The notes: generated by a model not told the origin, from the letters alone. A DNA stretch of 64,000 bases from UBA6059 sp040219045 (GCA_965229505.1 OZ245881.1:2542001-2606000); one strand, 5' to 3'; positions 26,637 through 36,367 are shown, counted from the first letter of the stretch. Numbers and translations: made by a program.

Positions 26637-27536
26637 ATGAAAAACCGACCATTTATCATCCTTACTGTACTGGTAGTTATTGTGTCCAGTCTGTGGTTGC
26701 TAGAGCCTATTATATTTCAGACCCTCTTCGTGAGCACTGAGATCACTGATAAAATGAAGGGCCATGAGATCGTGAATATTGCCCACCGTGGTGCTTCGGG
26801 CCATGCACCTGAAAATACTATTCCTGCCATCGAGATGGCGATAGATATGGGCGCTGATATGATTGCACTGGATGTGCATGTGACCAAGGATGGGGAAGTC
26901 GTCGTACTCCATGATGAGCTGCTCGACCGCACCACCGACGGAACGGGCAATGTGCATGAGTTCACCCTGGCAGAGCTGAAAGAGCTGGACGCAGGAAGCT
27001 GGTTTAGCGCCGAGTTTGCAGGTGAACGAATCCCCACACTGGACGAAGCATTAAAGCATATTAACGGCAGAGCTAAATGCCTCATCGAGATGAAGTCCAA
27101 GGGTACAGTCTACTATGAGGGCTTTGCTAAATTGGTCGTTGACGTAATTGAAGATAACAATGCTGTGGACTGGTCGATACTAGAGTCCTATGATGAGCAT
27201 TATCTCGACGAAGCACACGAATACGATCCTCGAGTCCAGATCAAGCAAATCCTTATCGGAGAAGATAACACCAACGTATTCAGCTATTTCATTCGTACCC
27301 GAAATTTGATGAACACCCGGCAGAAGCACAAGTATTTAAGTGCGGTAAACCCTCCATTCCATGCTTTGTCTGAGCGGAGAGTCTACGAGTTACACTCCAG
27401 AAGGCTTCAGGTATTTACTTTCCTGGTAGATGAGCGTGAGGATATGATCAAAGTGCTGAATATGGGAGTGGATGGTGTGATTACCAACTTCCCTGATAGA
27501 CTTCACGAGATTAAGGAGGAGATAGAAGCGTTATAG
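26637..27536 (+). CDS. Glycerophosphodiester phosphodiesterase, membrane-anchored (copy 2)
   Basis: 299 residues with the same plan as the upstream copy: an anchor helix (FIILTVLVVIVSSLWLLEPII), IAHRGASGHAPENT, MIALDVHVTKDGEVVVLHDELLDRTTDG, CLIEMK and VFTFLVDEREDMIKVLNMGVDGVITNFPD. The two genes are clearly tandem duplicates but have diverged, so the duplication is old. All catalytic residues are intact. A possible promoter (TTTG at 26596 and TTTATTTG at 26615) lies before it. It ends 1 bp from the convergent TPR lipoprotein gene. Confidence 0.92.
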   Translation: MKNRPFIILTVLVVIVSSLWLLEPIIFQTLFVSTEITDKMKGHEIVNIAHRGASGHAPENTIPAIEMAIDMGADMIALDVHVTKDGEVVVLHDELLDRTTDGTGNVHEFTLAELKELDAGSWFSAEFAGERIPTLDEALKHINGRAKCLIEMKSKGTVYYEGFAKLVVDVIEDNNAVDWSILESYDEHYLDEAHEYDPRVQIKQILIGEDNTNVFSYFIRTRNLMNTRQKHKYLSAVNPPFHALSERRVYELHSRRLQVFTFLVDEREDMIKVLNMGVDGVITNFPDRLHEIKEEIEAL

Positions 27537-27537
27537 G

Positions 27538-28557
27538 TTATCGCTGTACGAGCAGCAGATTATTCAGCTCTACCTCCGAAGCGATGTATCCAAAAGCTGG
27601 CCAGTAGCTTGTTTCAAGCACCTGCTGGAATATTTCCCTTGCCCGGTTGATATCACCCTGGATCATAAACCAATAGCCAACACCATAGCCTTGTGTCGCC
27701 ATTTGGAGCTCCGATGCTTCGTTGGTGACTTCTACATCCAGTAGGTCTTCAGGCTCAATCTCGCCTTTGTACATCAGTAGTCTCTTGTGATAGGCGCTGT
27801 TCTCGATGATTCGCATCTTATCATTGATTGGCTCGAGCAGAGCGGCTGCCGCATCGACGTTACCTATTTTACGATAGGTCATATATAGCCAGTCTGAGGT
27901 AGCTACGAGCAGATCATCATTGGTGCTTACTTCCATGCATTTTTTGTACGCGGAGATAGCCTTATCATAGTTTCCCTTCAAGTAATAGGCCAGACCGAGA
28001 TGATACCAGACGTTAAATTGGATGGAAGTAAGCGGTTGATTGAGCCTGTTTGGCACTCCATCTGGTTCAACCTCGGTCTCCGTTCCTCGGATGAGAAAAG
28101 CAGCCTTCTCCAGATCTGAGATGGCATTGTCAAACTGCCGGATGGTGATGTAGCGATGACCTCTGTGGCGCAGCAGTTGGTATGATTCCGGATGTTTCTT
28201 TAACCCTTCAGAGTAGACGCCAATAGCATCCTTGTATCTTGACAGATAGGCCAGCCTGCGACCATACCAAATGATGTAGTCAAGGCTATCTGGATTACTA
28301 TTATAGTTATCCAGAGCAGTAGCGAGCTCTCTTTCTTTCTTGCGTAATGAGCTGCCAGTAAACTCTTGTCTCGGCAGGGGATTGCCTAAGACCGACATGG
28401 CCTCATACTCATCAGCACTATCTTCTGTAGGTGTAATTACGGGACGAGTGATCCTGCCTTGACGTTCGTCACTACTATTGCTGGACTCGGTTTGTACACA
28501 ACCGACCAGCACAGAACTCACTGCGAATACACCTGTTAAAATTAAAAATCTGATCAT
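27538..28557 (-). CDS. TPR-repeat lipoprotein
   Basis: 339 residues. The signal peptide MIRFLILTGVFAVSSVLVGC ends in a lipobox (LVGC). After a low-complexity linker, at least four TPR-like units follow (PDSLDYIIWYGRRLAYLSRYKDAIGVYSEG is the first, split by its loop; FNVWYHLGLAYYLKGNYDKAISAYKKC is the clearest). It is likely a periplasm-facing scaffold on the inner or outer membrane; no enzymatic motif. The amidohydrolase gene lies 65 bp upstream on the same strand. Confidence 0.82.
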   Translation of the reverse strand: MIRFLILTGVFAVSSVLVGCVQTESSNSSDERQGRITRPVITPTEDSADEYEAMSVLGNPLPRQEFTGSSLRKKERELATALDNYNSNPDSLDYIIWYGRRLAYLSRYKDAIGVYSEGLKKHPESYQLLRHRGHRYITIRQFDNAISDLEKAAFLIRGTETEVEPDGVPNRLNQPLTSIQFNVWYHLGLAYYLKGNYDKAISAYKKCMEVSTNDDLLVATSDWLYMTYRKIGNVDAAAALLEPINDKMRIIENSAYHKRLLMYKGEIEPEDLLDVEVTNEASELQMATQGYGVGYWFMIQGDINRAREIFQQVLETSYWPAFGYIASEVELNNLLLVQR

Positions 28558-28622
28558 GATCGAGGTTCAACAACAATAACATTTGCTGACATTAGATCCC
28601 TCAACTGGCTGGTAGTTTAAAA

Positions 28623-30215
28623 TTACTTCATTCCCGGCTGTTTGATCTCAAATCCTGTCTTTTCTTTTTCTTCTTCTACAATTTTTTTAACGTCCTCCAG
28701 GAGCGCTTTAGCGTCGTATATGATGCCATCTTTGATAGTGTACTTCACCCCTCCGACACGCACGACTTCATTATCCTCAGTCAGTTTGATCGCCCCTGTT
28801 CCGTAGAGCACCTTCAGATTCTGCAGTGGATTTTCTTCCAAGATCACAAGGTCAGCCAGTTTTCCTACTTCGATCGACCCGATCTTATCTTCTGCTCCTA
28901 ATGCTTCAGCACCTTTGAGGGTTGCCGCTCGGATAACCTCCAGCGGATGGAACCCCGACTCTCTCAATAGTTCCAGCTCTCTGATGTAGGCAAAGCCGTA
29001 AAGCTGGAAGATGAATCCAGAGTCAGAACCAGCGGTGACCCGACCACCCCTGTTCTTGTATTCATTCACGAAAGTCATCCACAGTTTATAGTTTCTTTTC
29101 CAGGCCACTTCCTCTTCGGTACCCCAAAAATGCCAGTAGGAGCCATGCGAAATTTTGCTTGGTTGGTAGAATTTCCACAACGATGGTAAGGTGTAGTCCT
29201 CGTGCCATTCGGCTCTTCTTGCGCGCATGAGGTCCCTGCTGGCTTCATAGATGTTGAAGGTGGGATCCAGCGTAAAGTCGAGCTCTAGTAGCCGGTTCAT
29301 CACCTCATTCCACCTATCGGAATAGGGTTCGGCTGCTTGCTCCCAAAGTCTGCCAGCTTCACTGAAGCGATCCTGCTCATTCATATAGTTGTAGTCCGCT
29401 GGGTAGTTCTGAATAGTGCGGTCTGTAAACAATGCTTCGGGTAGACCATACCAGTGCTCCATGGACGTCAATCCGTATTCGGCCGTCTGAAGGACATTGA
29501 GCCATGCTACATCCGTCTGTGCGTGATGACAGGCGGAGCGTAAGCCGAGCCGCTTGTTTTCTCTGAGTGCAGCTTCCATGATATCAGGACGCGCTCCAAA
29601 AAACTTGATACCGTCAGCGCCGTTCTCAGCATTTTGTTGGACCCATTTGACCGCTTCCTCCGGTGAGTTGATACCATTTTTTGCACCTTGACCAAATGAA
29701 GTATATGCATAGATTCGTGGTGCTGTAATTTGATTCTTATTACTTTTTTCTTTGTGGTCAAGCACCCAATCGAGTCCATTGCCGGCTGATGGGTCTCTGA
29801 TGGTCGTAATGCCATGCGCCATCCATAGCTTAAAAACGTACTCCGCTGGTGTTCCCTGAGAAGTGCCACCAATGTGCCCGTGCATGTCGACCAATCCCGG
29901 CATGACATACATTCCCTCAGCATCGATCAACTTCGCACCCTCTTTAGGCTTGGGCCTTCGATCTTCGGAGATCTCCACTCCGGGGTAGCCCACTACTTTT
30001 ACTTCTACGATCTTATTGTTTTCGACCACTATATCAACTGGCCCCATTGCGGGTGCACCAGTTCCCCTTATGACAGTGGCGCCTCTGATGATGAGCTGCT
30101 CGAAAGGCCCCTCACCTTCGGTACGATCTGGTGCCGGAGTGATAGAATTTTGCGCTAGCGCAAAAGAAGTGCTCAACAAAAGAGAGAGGGCGAAATGAAT
30201 GAAGTGTTTTTTCAT
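28623..30215 (-). CDS. Secreted amidohydrolase (imidazolonepropionase/TIM-barrel family)
   Basis: 530 residues with a signal peptide (FALSLLLSTSFALAQ). The metal-dependent hydrolase fold is complete: MPGLVDMHGHIG gives the H-x-H pair, GIKFFGA holds the bridging lysine, SACHHAQT and SMEHWYG hold the further His ligands, and TAGSDSG the catalytic Asp. The C-terminal EALGAEDKIGSIEVGKLADLVILEENP is the usual amidohydrolase tail that closes the beta-sandwich. Substrates are likely N-acyl amino acids, dipeptides or cyclic amides in the periplasm; I cannot be more exact. The final 35 residues (a charged helix) extend past the family end. Confidence 0.87.
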   Translation of the reverse strand: MKKHFIHFALSLLLSTSFALAQNSITPAPDRTEGEGPFEQLIIRGATVIRGTGAPAMGPVDIVVENNKIVEVKVVGYPGVEISEDRRPKPKEGAKLIDAEGMYVMPGLVDMHGHIGGTSQGTPAEYVFKLWMAHGITTIRDPSAGNGLDWVLDHKEKSNKNQITAPRIYAYTSFGQGAKNGINSPEEAVKWVQQNAENGADGIKFFGARPDIMEAALRENKRLGLRSACHHAQTDVAWLNVLQTAEYGLTSMEHWYGLPEALFTDRTIQNYPADYNYMNEQDRFSEAGRLWEQAAEPYSDRWNEVMNRLLELDFTLDPTFNIYEASRDLMRARRAEWHEDYTLPSLWKFYQPSKISHGSYWHFWGTEEEVAWKRNYKLWMTFVNEYKNRGGRVTAGSDSGFIFQLYGFAYIRELELLRESGFHPLEVIRAATLKGAEALGAEDKIGSIEVGKLADLVILEENPLQNLKVLYGTGAIKLTEDNEVVRVGGVKYTIKDGIIYDAKALLEDVKKIVEEEKEKTGFEIKQPGMK

Positions 30216-30351
30216 TGAAAGACTTGAGATTGACTACTAACAATAATATCAACTAGGGAAGCCGATTCCAAACCGTCTGTCAATTGTGTAAGTCCCAGGA
30301 CATTCTTTTGAAGCGGATCAAATTTGATATTTTTACCTCAAATTGATCATT

Positions 30352-30909
30352 ATGTCATTGACACCTTCCAATATGATGCCTTTGGGCACCCACGCGCCGG
30401 GTTTTGAGCTACCAGACACAGTTTCTGGTAAGCGATTATCGCTATCCGACGTGAGGTCAGACAAGGCAACAGTCATCATGTTTATCTGCAATCACTGTCC
30501 CTACGTTATCCATATTCAGGATGAGATGGTCAAACTGGCTCATGAATACATGGCAAAAGGAATCGGATTTGTGGCGATCAGCTCAAATGATGTGGCAAAC
30601 TATCCTGCCGACTCACCTGACAAAATGAAGGAACGCGCCACAGAGTTGGACTTTCGGTTTCCGTATCTCTATGACCAGACCCAGGAGGTAGCCAAAGCCT
30701 ACAGGGCGGCCTGCACACCAGACTTCTATGTTTTCGATAAAGAGCTTTCCTGTGTCTATCGCGGCAGAATGGATGATGCTACACCAGGTAATGGGAAGCC
30801 CGTTACTGGAAATGACCTGAGGTCAGCATTGGATGCGATATTGTCAGGGAATCCAATCGCCGGGGAACAAATGCCAAGTATGGGTTGTAATATCAAATGG
30901 AAATCTTAA
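30352..30909 (+). CDS. Thioredoxin-family (AhpC/TSA-like) redoxin
   Basis: 185 residues from ATG 30352. Thioredoxin fold with VIMFICNHCPYV, the NHCPYV motif typical of this conserved bacterial subgroup; a single Cys replaces the CxxC of thioredoxin, as in peroxiredoxins. Other marks are PLGTHAPGFELPD at the N-terminus, ISSNDVANYPADSPDKM and CTPDFYVFDKE. Cytoplasmic, with no signal peptide. It probably acts in thiol-disulphide exchange or peroxide removal. It is divergent from the amidohydrolase and 7 bp upstream of panB. Confidence 0.88.
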   Translation: MSLTPSNMMPLGTHAPGFELPDTVSGKRLSLSDVRSDKATVIMFICNHCPYVIHIQDEMVKLAHEYMAKGIGFVAISSNDVANYPADSPDKMKERATELDFRFPYLYDQTQEVAKAYRAACTPDFYVFDKELSCVYRGRMDDATPGNGKPVTGNDLRSALDAILSGNPIAGEQMPSMGCNIKWKS

Positions 30910-30916
30910 GCTCGTC

Positions 30917-31732
30917 ATGTCAGTACATAGTAACGTAAAAAAAATTACCACTCACCAGCTCAAGGAAATGAAATCCCGAGGAGAGAAAATCTCCATGCTG
31001 ACGGCTTACGATTTCTCCATGGCGCGAATTCTGGATGGATCAGGTGTGGATATACTCTTGGTTGGGGACTCAGCCTCCAACGTGATGGCAGGCAATGAAA
31101 CTACTCTACCCATCACCCTGGATCAGATGATCTATCACGCCTCCTCGGTAGTAAAAGCTGTGCGGAGAGCCTTGGTCGTGGTTGACGTGCCATTTGGAAG
31201 CTATCAGGGCAATTCTTCTGAAGCTCTCAGATCATCAATCAGGATAATGAAAGAATCTGGCGGTCATGCCGTCAAAATGGAAGGCGGAAGTGAAATCAAG
31301 GAAAGCGTACTTCGCGTGCTAAGTGCAGGTGTACCAGTGATGGGACATCTGGGATTGACTCCTCAGTCTATTTATAAGTTTGGCACCTATACAGTGAGAG
31401 CAAGAGAGGATGCCGAGGCTCAAAAGTTAATTGAGGATGCACTGTTATTGGAAGAGTGTGGCTGTTTTGCTATAGTGCTGGAGAAGATCCCTGCAGCATT
31501 GGCCAAAAAGGTGGCTCAGCAACTTTCTATTCCGGTTATCGGAATCGGAGCGGGCGCTGACGTAGACGGTCAGGTGTTGGTCATGCATGATATGCTGGGC
31601 ATTACACAGGATTTTAAGCCACGCTTCCTTAGGCAGTATGCAGATCTCAATACGATCATTACCCAAAGCGTAGGTGAGTATATAGCGGACGTGAAGTCTG
31701 GCAGCTTCCCTTCTGACAAGGAAAGCTATTAG
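30917..31732 (+). CDS. panB: 3-methyl-2-oxobutanoate hydroxymethyltransferase
   Basis: 271 residues from ATG 30917; an earlier in-frame ATG would overlap the redoxin gene by 77 bp. First step of pantothenate synthesis: transfers a hydroxymethyl group from methylene-tetrahydrofolate to ketoisovalerate. Motifs: MLTAYDFSMARI, ILLVGDSASNVMAGNETTLPITLDQM (metal Asp), VKMEGG, PVMGHLGLTPQS, IVLEKIP, IGIGAGADVDGQVLVMHDMLG. The length is normal. The link to the preceding redoxin is positional only. Confidence 0.96.
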   Translation: MSVHSNVKKITTHQLKEMKSRGEKISMLTAYDFSMARILDGSGVDILLVGDSASNVMAGNETTLPITLDQMIYHASSVVKAVRRALVVVDVPFGSYQGNSSEALRSSIRIMKESGGHAVKMEGGSEIKESVLRVLSAGVPVMGHLGLTPQSIYKFGTYTVRAREDAEAQKLIEDALLLEECGCFAIVLEKIPAALAKKVAQQLSIPVIGIGAGADVDGQVLVMHDMLGITQDFKPRFLRQYADLNTIITQSVGEYIADVKSGSFPSDKESY

Positions 31733-31755
31733 TATCGCGAAGTAGTTAGAAGGTA

Positions 31756-31790
31756 TTTGTGGTAACCCTCCTTGGGATTTCCTAAATTCG
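31756..31790 (+). promoter_or_regulatory. Probable promoter of icd
   Basis: TTTG at 31756-31759 and TAAATTCG at 31783-31790 (seven of eight matches to TAnnTTTG), with 23-bp spacing. It lies in the 164-bp gap upstream of icd. Confidence 0.4.
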
Positions 31791-31896
31791 CGACTTCTGG
31801 AAACAGAAATATTAGAAGTCTGAATCCTTCTAATGACTAATGAACGAGATAGTTAGCCCTCGATGTTTGGTCGGGGGACACCAAAAAACACGACAT

Positions 31897-34122
31897 ATGA
31901 CAGCACAAGCATCAAAGATCATCTACACTAAGACAGACGAAGCGCCGGCCTTAGCTACCTATTCATTACTACCTATCATTCAGGCTTTTGCTCGCCCGTC
32001 AGGCGTAGAATTTGAGACGAAGGACATCTCTTTGGCGGGAAGGATTATCGCTCTCTTTCCTGAGTATTTGAAAGAGGATCAGCGGATTCCGGATGATCTG
32101 GCGCTACTTGGCGATCTGGCCAAGACGCCCGAGGCTAACATCATCAAGTTGCCCAATATTAGCGCATCAGTTCCTCAGCTCAATGCTGCGATCAAAGAGC
32201 TGCAAAGCCAGGGCTATGCACTTCCGGACTACCCTGTGGAACCCAAAACTGATGAAGAAAAAGACATTAAATCCAGATATGATAAAGTAAAGGGTAGTGC
32301 AGTGAACCCCGTGTTGCGTGAAGGTAATTCTGATCGACGTGCCCCTCTATCGGTAAAGGCTTACGCAAGAAAGCATCCTCATTCTATGGGGGCATGGAGT
32401 GCTGATTCAAAGTCTCATGTGTCCAGCATGCCTGGGGGAGATTTTTACGGTAGTGAGAAGTCGGTCACTATCAGTGGCGCCACTACCGTGAAAATAGAGC
32501 ATATCGCCAATGGTCAAACCACGGTGTTGAAAGAGGGCCTGAGTTTACTGGATGGCGAGATCATAGACGCCTCTGTGATGAGCAAAAACAAGCTCAGATC
32601 ATTTCTCGCAGAGCAAATCCAGGATGCCAAAGATAAAGGCATACTATTCTCAATTCATCTAAAGGCCACTATGATGAAGGTCTCTGACCCTATTATTTTC
32701 GGCCATGCAGTAGAAGTGTACTATGAGGAGGTATTTAAGAAGCATGCGGATGTATTTGCTGAGCTAGGTGTGAATGCCAATAATGGAATCGGTGATGTCT
32801 ATGCCAAAATTGCTTCCCTACCGGAATCGCAGCGAGCGGGAATAGAAGCCGACCTTTCGGCAGTTTACAATAGCCGCCCTGAAATGGCGATGGTGAATTC
32901 TGATAAGGGAATTACCAATCTGCATGTCCCGAGTGATGTGATCATTGATGCCTCCATGCCTGCGGCCATACGTACTTCCGGACAGATGTGGGGGCCAGAC
33001 GGCAACCTCCAGGACACCAAGTATGTGATTCCCGATAGGAGCTATGCTGGGGTGTATCAGGAGGTGATCGACTTCTGCAAGGCAAATGGCGCCTTTGATC
33101 CTACGACTATGGGTAGTGTGCCCAACGTAGGACTGATGGCGCAGAAGGCCGAGGAATACGGTTCGCATGATAAGACCTTTGAAATACCAGCGGCTGGAAC
33201 CGTGCAAGTAGTGGATGCCAATGGTGATGTGCTCATCTCTCAGGAAGTGGGAAAGGGAGATATCTGGCGCATGTGTCAGGTGAAAGATGATCCGATTAAG
33301 GATTGGGTAAAGTTGGCGATCACAAGAGCTACTGATACTGGAGCACCGGCTGTTTTTTGGTTGGATGAAAATCGTGCTCATGATGCGGAGTTAATCAAAA
33401 AAGTGAATCAATATCTGCCAACTCACAATACAGAAGGGTTGGAAATTCATATCAAAAGCCCTGTGGACGCTACTCGTTTTTCACTTGAGCGTATCAAGGC
33501 AGGTAAGGATACCATCTCAGTCACTGGTAACGTGCTTCGAGATTATCTTACCGACCTATTCCCAATACTGGAGCTGGGCACAAGTGCGAAAATGTTGTCT
33601 ATTGTGCCTTTGATGAATGGTGGTGGCCTCTTTGAAACGGGAGCAGGTGGATCTGCACCTAAGCATGTGCAGCAGTTCGAGCAGGAAAATCACCTGCGTT
33701 GGGATTCATTGGGTGAGTTCCTAGCACTCGCTGCTTCTCTCGAGCACATGAGCAAGACCACTAGCAATCCCAGGGCTCAGATATTGGCTGACACGTTGGA
33801 TAAGGCGACAGGCAAATTCTTGGATAACTCTAAATCTCCGTCACGTAAGGTTAAGGAGCTAGATAACAGAGGTAGCCATTTTTATTTGGCTATGTACTGG
33901 GCCGAAACGCTGGCGACTGAGTCGGATGACGCTGAGTTGAGAGAGAAATTTGCGGCTATCGCTAAAGATATGGAGGCCAATGAGCAAAAAATTGTCCAGG
34001 AGCTAAATGATGTGCAAGGAACGGCAATGGATATAGGCGGCTACTACCAGCCCAACCCGGAGTTGGCTTCAAAGGCAATGCGACCAAGCGCAACCTTGAA
34101 TGGCATATTGGACAAAATTTAA
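31897..34122 (+). CDS. icd: NADP-dependent isocitrate dehydrogenase, monomeric type
   Basis: 741 residues from ATG 31897, the usual length of monomeric IDH-II (about 740); a frame from 31840 would add 19 residues of no fold. Oxidises isocitrate to 2-oxoglutarate in the TCA cycle, forming NADPH. Family motifs seen: MTAQASKIIYTKTDEAPALAT, NPVLREGNSDRRAP, KKHPHSMGAW-like (here RKHPHSMGAWS), SVSGATTVKIEH-like (here ISGATTVKIEH), VFWLDENRAHD, NGGGLFETGAGGSAPKHVQQF and DIGGYYQPNP. It stands alone with its own promoter. Confidence 0.97.
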   Translation: MTAQASKIIYTKTDEAPALATYSLLPIIQAFARPSGVEFETKDISLAGRIIALFPEYLKEDQRIPDDLALLGDLAKTPEANIIKLPNISASVPQLNAAIKELQSQGYALPDYPVEPKTDEEKDIKSRYDKVKGSAVNPVLREGNSDRRAPLSVKAYARKHPHSMGAWSADSKSHVSSMPGGDFYGSEKSVTISGATTVKIEHIANGQTTVLKEGLSLLDGEIIDASVMSKNKLRSFLAEQIQDAKDKGILFSIHLKATMMKVSDPIIFGHAVEVYYEEVFKKHADVFAELGVNANNGIGDVYAKIASLPESQRAGIEADLSAVYNSRPEMAMVNSDKGITNLHVPSDVIIDASMPAAIRTSGQMWGPDGNLQDTKYVIPDRSYAGVYQEVIDFCKANGAFDPTTMGSVPNVGLMAQKAEEYGSHDKTFEIPAAGTVQVVDANGDVLISQEVGKGDIWRMCQVKDDPIKDWVKLAITRATDTGAPAVFWLDENRAHDAELIKKVNQYLPTHNTEGLEIHIKSPVDATRFSLERIKAGKDTISVTGNVLRDYLTDLFPILELGTSAKMLSIVPLMNGGGLFETGAGGSAPKHVQQFEQENHLRWDSLGEFLALAASLEHMSKTTSNPRAQILADTLDKATGKFLDNSKSPSRKVKELDNRGSHFYLAMYWAETLATESDDAELREKFAAIAKDMEANEQKIVQELNDVQGTAMDIGGYYQPNPELASKAMRPSATLNGILDKI

Positions 34123-34131
34123 ACACCGAAT

Positions 34132-34185
34132 GAAAATACTTCAATGCTTGCCTGTACAACCTGAAGCTTGTTTTGAAGCATTTTC
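34132..34185. repeat. Imperfect inverted repeat after icd
   Basis: GAAAATACTTCAA (34132-34144) faces TTGAAGCATTTTC (34173-34185), twelve of thirteen paired, with a 28-nt loop. It is a possible stem at the end of the icd transcript; there is no T-run. Confidence 0.4.
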
Positions 34186-34256
34186 ATTATCTTCAAGAGC
34201 AGCAACACTGCTATATATTGCCTAAAACTTTCGGCACCTGATAGGAGTTAGTTCAT

Positions 34257-34889
34257 ATGATGGAAAAAGAACTCCCATTGTTTCCACTTAACTTGGTGGC
34301 CTATCCTGGTCATGAATTGAACCTGCACATCTTTGAGCCAAGGTATCGCCAGCTCGTCAAGGATTGTCTGGATCAACGGACGACTTTTGGAATACCTTCT
34401 TTTGTCCATAAGAAGATGGAATACGGTACTGAAGTCAGAATTTTAGAATTGTCGCATACCTACGATGATGGAAAGATGGACATCAAGACCGAAGGGGTCA
34501 ACATCATTAAGGTAATTGATTTTCAAAACCCTTTTCGCAAGAAGCTGTACGCAGGTGGTCCTGTGCAGGTCTTTGAAAACAATATGGAGGGCAATGCCAT
34601 GCGTCAGATGGAAATGCATGATTTGGCACTTGAGCTTTTTTCTTGGTTAGGAACGGAAGACCAGATGGAGATTACCGCTGAGACCAACGTCTACGCATTG
34701 GCACACAAGGTTGGTCTTTCGCCTGAGCAGGAGTATGATCTTTTGCAGATATTGGATGAAGAGGCGCGTCAGGTATTCCTGATTGAGCACTTGAAAGGTA
34801 TGATCCCTGCCCTCCAAAAGGCAGAGACCGCACGTGAGCGCATCCGTCAAAACGGTCATTTCAAGCACCTCGATCCCCTCAAGTTCTGA
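34257..34889 (+). CDS. LON N-terminal (substrate-binding) domain protein
   Basis: 210 residues, made only of the LON_substr_bdg domain; the AAA and protease parts of Lon are absent. The family start ELPLFPLNLVAYPGHELNLHIFEPRYRQLV is clear. Stand-alone versions are common in bacteria and are thought to bind unfolded or specific proteins. A start at 34260 is equally possible. The gene ends 1 bp before nuoA and is likely to be co-transcribed with the nuo genes, although a functional link to complex I is not known. Confidence 0.88.
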   Translation: MMEKELPLFPLNLVAYPGHELNLHIFEPRYRQLVKDCLDQRTTFGIPSFVHKKMEYGTEVRILELSHTYDDGKMDIKTEGVNIIKVIDFQNPFRKKLYAGGPVQVFENNMEGNAMRQMEMHDLALELFSWLGTEDQMEITAETNVYALAHKVGLSPEQEYDLLQILDEEARQVFLIEHLKGMIPALQKAETARERIRQNGHFKHLDPLKF

Positions 34890-34890
34890 T

Positions 34891-35355
34891 ATGGAACTCT
34901 CTCCATTTGGTACGGTACTATTGTTCCTGGTAGGCGGTTTAGCCTTCCTGAGCATCACGCTGGTCGCGGGAAAGCTTCTCCGACCGGATCGACCGAATGA
35001 AGAAAAGCTAACCACTTATGAAAACGGTGAAGATCCGGTCGGTTCAGCCTGGGGTCGATTCAACCCCAGATATTATATTATCGCATTGATTTTCATCTTG
35101 TTTGAAGTTGAGTTGGTTTTCCTGTTTCCGTGGGCCATCGTATTTGGCAATGCCGAATGGGTCAAAGAAACCAATGGAGCGTGGGGCTGGCTGGCGATCG
35201 TGGAGATGTTTATCTTTATCCTGTTGCTGTCGTTGGGGCTTGCCTGGGTATGGGCAAAGGGCTACTTAGAGTGGGTAAGACCAATGCCTGTGGCAAAGGA
35301 TTTTAAGGGCAAGGTGCCTTTAGAGAAATACAGAGAATTCAATAGCAAGGCTTAA
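34891..35355 (+). CDS. nuoA: NADH-quinone oxidoreductase subunit A
   Basis: 154 residues from ATG 34891; a longer frame would run back into the LON-N gene. Membrane subunit at the junction of the peripheral and membrane arms of complex I. Three transmembrane helices (about 8-28, 67-90, 97-120). The conserved TTYENGEDPVGSAWGRFNPRYY cytoplasmic loop (30-60) and FILFEVELVFLFPWA are present. The C-terminal tail is longer than in E. coli NuoA, as usual in Bacteroidota. It overlaps nuoB by one base. Confidence 0.96.
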   Translation: MELSPFGTVLLFLVGGLAFLSITLVAGKLLRPDRPNEEKLTTYENGEDPVGSAWGRFNPRYYIIALIFILFEVELVFLFPWAIVFGNAEWVKETNGAWGWLAIVEMFIFILLLSLGLAWVWAKGYLEWVRPMPVAKDFKGKVPLEKYREFNSKA

Positions 35356-35885
35356 TGGGCGGATTTTTGGATCAGCAGTTTGGAGAAGGTGGCATCATCG
35401 TCTCTCGCGTGGATGACCTGCTCAACTGGGCACGCCTGTCCAGCATGTGGCCGATGGGATTTGGTCTGGCGTGTTGTGCTATCGAAATGATGGGTACCAA
35501 CGCCTCTGGCTATGACCTGGATAGGTTTGGCGTGATCCCAAGGCCCTCACCGAGACTATCTGACGTAATGATCGTTGCGGGCACTGTCACTTTCAAGATG
35601 GGTGATCGTGTGAAGCGCCTCTACGAGCAGATGTCAGAGCCGAGATATGTGATTTCTATGGGGAGCTGCTCCAACTGTGGAGGGCCCTACTGGGAACATG
35701 GCTATCATGTGGTCAAAGGCGTAGACCGAATTATCCCAGTCGATGTATATGTACCCGGCTGCCCCCCGAGACCAGAGGCTTTGATTGGAGGAATTCTTAA
35801 ACTTCAGGAAAAAATCCGGAACGAGTCGCGAATGAAGCCAGCGGCATTGGAGAAGATATTGGCGAAGAAGAAAGCCGTGGTATGA
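35355..35885 (+). CDS. nuoB: NADH-quinone oxidoreductase subunit B
   Basis: 176 residues. Carries the terminal iron-sulphur cluster N2 that passes electrons to quinone: ligands C40 and C41 (GLACCAIEMMG), C105 (GSCSNCGGPYW) and C136 (VPGCPPRPEAL). RVDDLLNWARLSSMWPMGFG precedes the first pair. The start overlaps the nuoA stop by one base (TAATG); the stop overlaps nuoC by 4 bp. Confidence 0.97.
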   Translation: MGGFLDQQFGEGGIIVSRVDDLLNWARLSSMWPMGFGLACCAIEMMGTNASGYDLDRFGVIPRPSPRLSDVMIVAGTVTFKMGDRVKRLYEQMSEPRYVISMGSCSNCGGPYWEHGYHVVKGVDRIIPVDVYVPGCPPRPEALIGGILKLQEKIRNESRMKPAALEKILAKKKAVV

Positions 35886-36367
35886 CGTTCGAAGAGTTAC
35901 ATAAATATCTCACTGAGCAGCTAGGCGATACCGTCATCCTAGGAACTGACCAAAATGCCACGCCCAAAGCCATCTTGGTTGACTCCAGGTCGATCGTTGA
36001 GGTGATGACTTTCCTCCATGAAGATGAGCAATGCTATTTTGATATGCTCTCATGCCTTACCAGTTTGGATAATGGCGTTGAGGCGAATACCATGGAAGTC
36101 ATCTACAACCTATACTCTATTCCCTATGACCGAGGCTTGATGGTCAAAACCACCCTACACAGAGACAAACCAGGAATCGAATCAATTGCCACCATCTGGC
36201 AGACCGCCAATTGGCACGAGCGAGAAGCATTTGACTTACTAGGCATCCAATTCCTCAACCACCCAGACCTTCGTCGCATCCTTCTACCCAATGACTGGGA
36301 GGGACACCCCTTACGAAAGGACTATCAGGAGCAGGAGAAGTATCATGGGGTAAAGGTGAAATACTAA
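35882..36367 (+). CDS. nuoC: NADH-quinone oxidoreductase subunit C
   Basis: 161 residues, the 30-kDa subunit of the peripheral arm. It has the family sequence WHEREAFDLLGIQFLNHPDLRRILLPNDW followed by GHPLRKDYQ. It is a separate protein, not fused to NuoD. It overlaps nuoB by 4 bp. Its stop codon abuts the start of an inserted, unrelated gene, which breaks the usual direct nuoC-nuoD junction. Confidence 0.96.
   Translation: MTFEELHKYLTEQLGDTVILGTDQNATPKAILVDSRSIVEVMTFLHEDEQCYFDMLSCLTSLDNGVEANTMEVIYNLYSIPYDRGLMVKTTLHRDKPGIESIATIWQTANWHEREAFDLLGIQFLNHPDLRRILLPNDWEGHPLRKDYQEQEKYHGVKVKY

Noticed and set aside
32818..33381. 187-codon minus-strand frame inside icd
   Set aside because: Antisense to the conserved core of isocitrate dehydrogenase; residues are rich in His/Ile/Ser as expected from reverse-strand reading.
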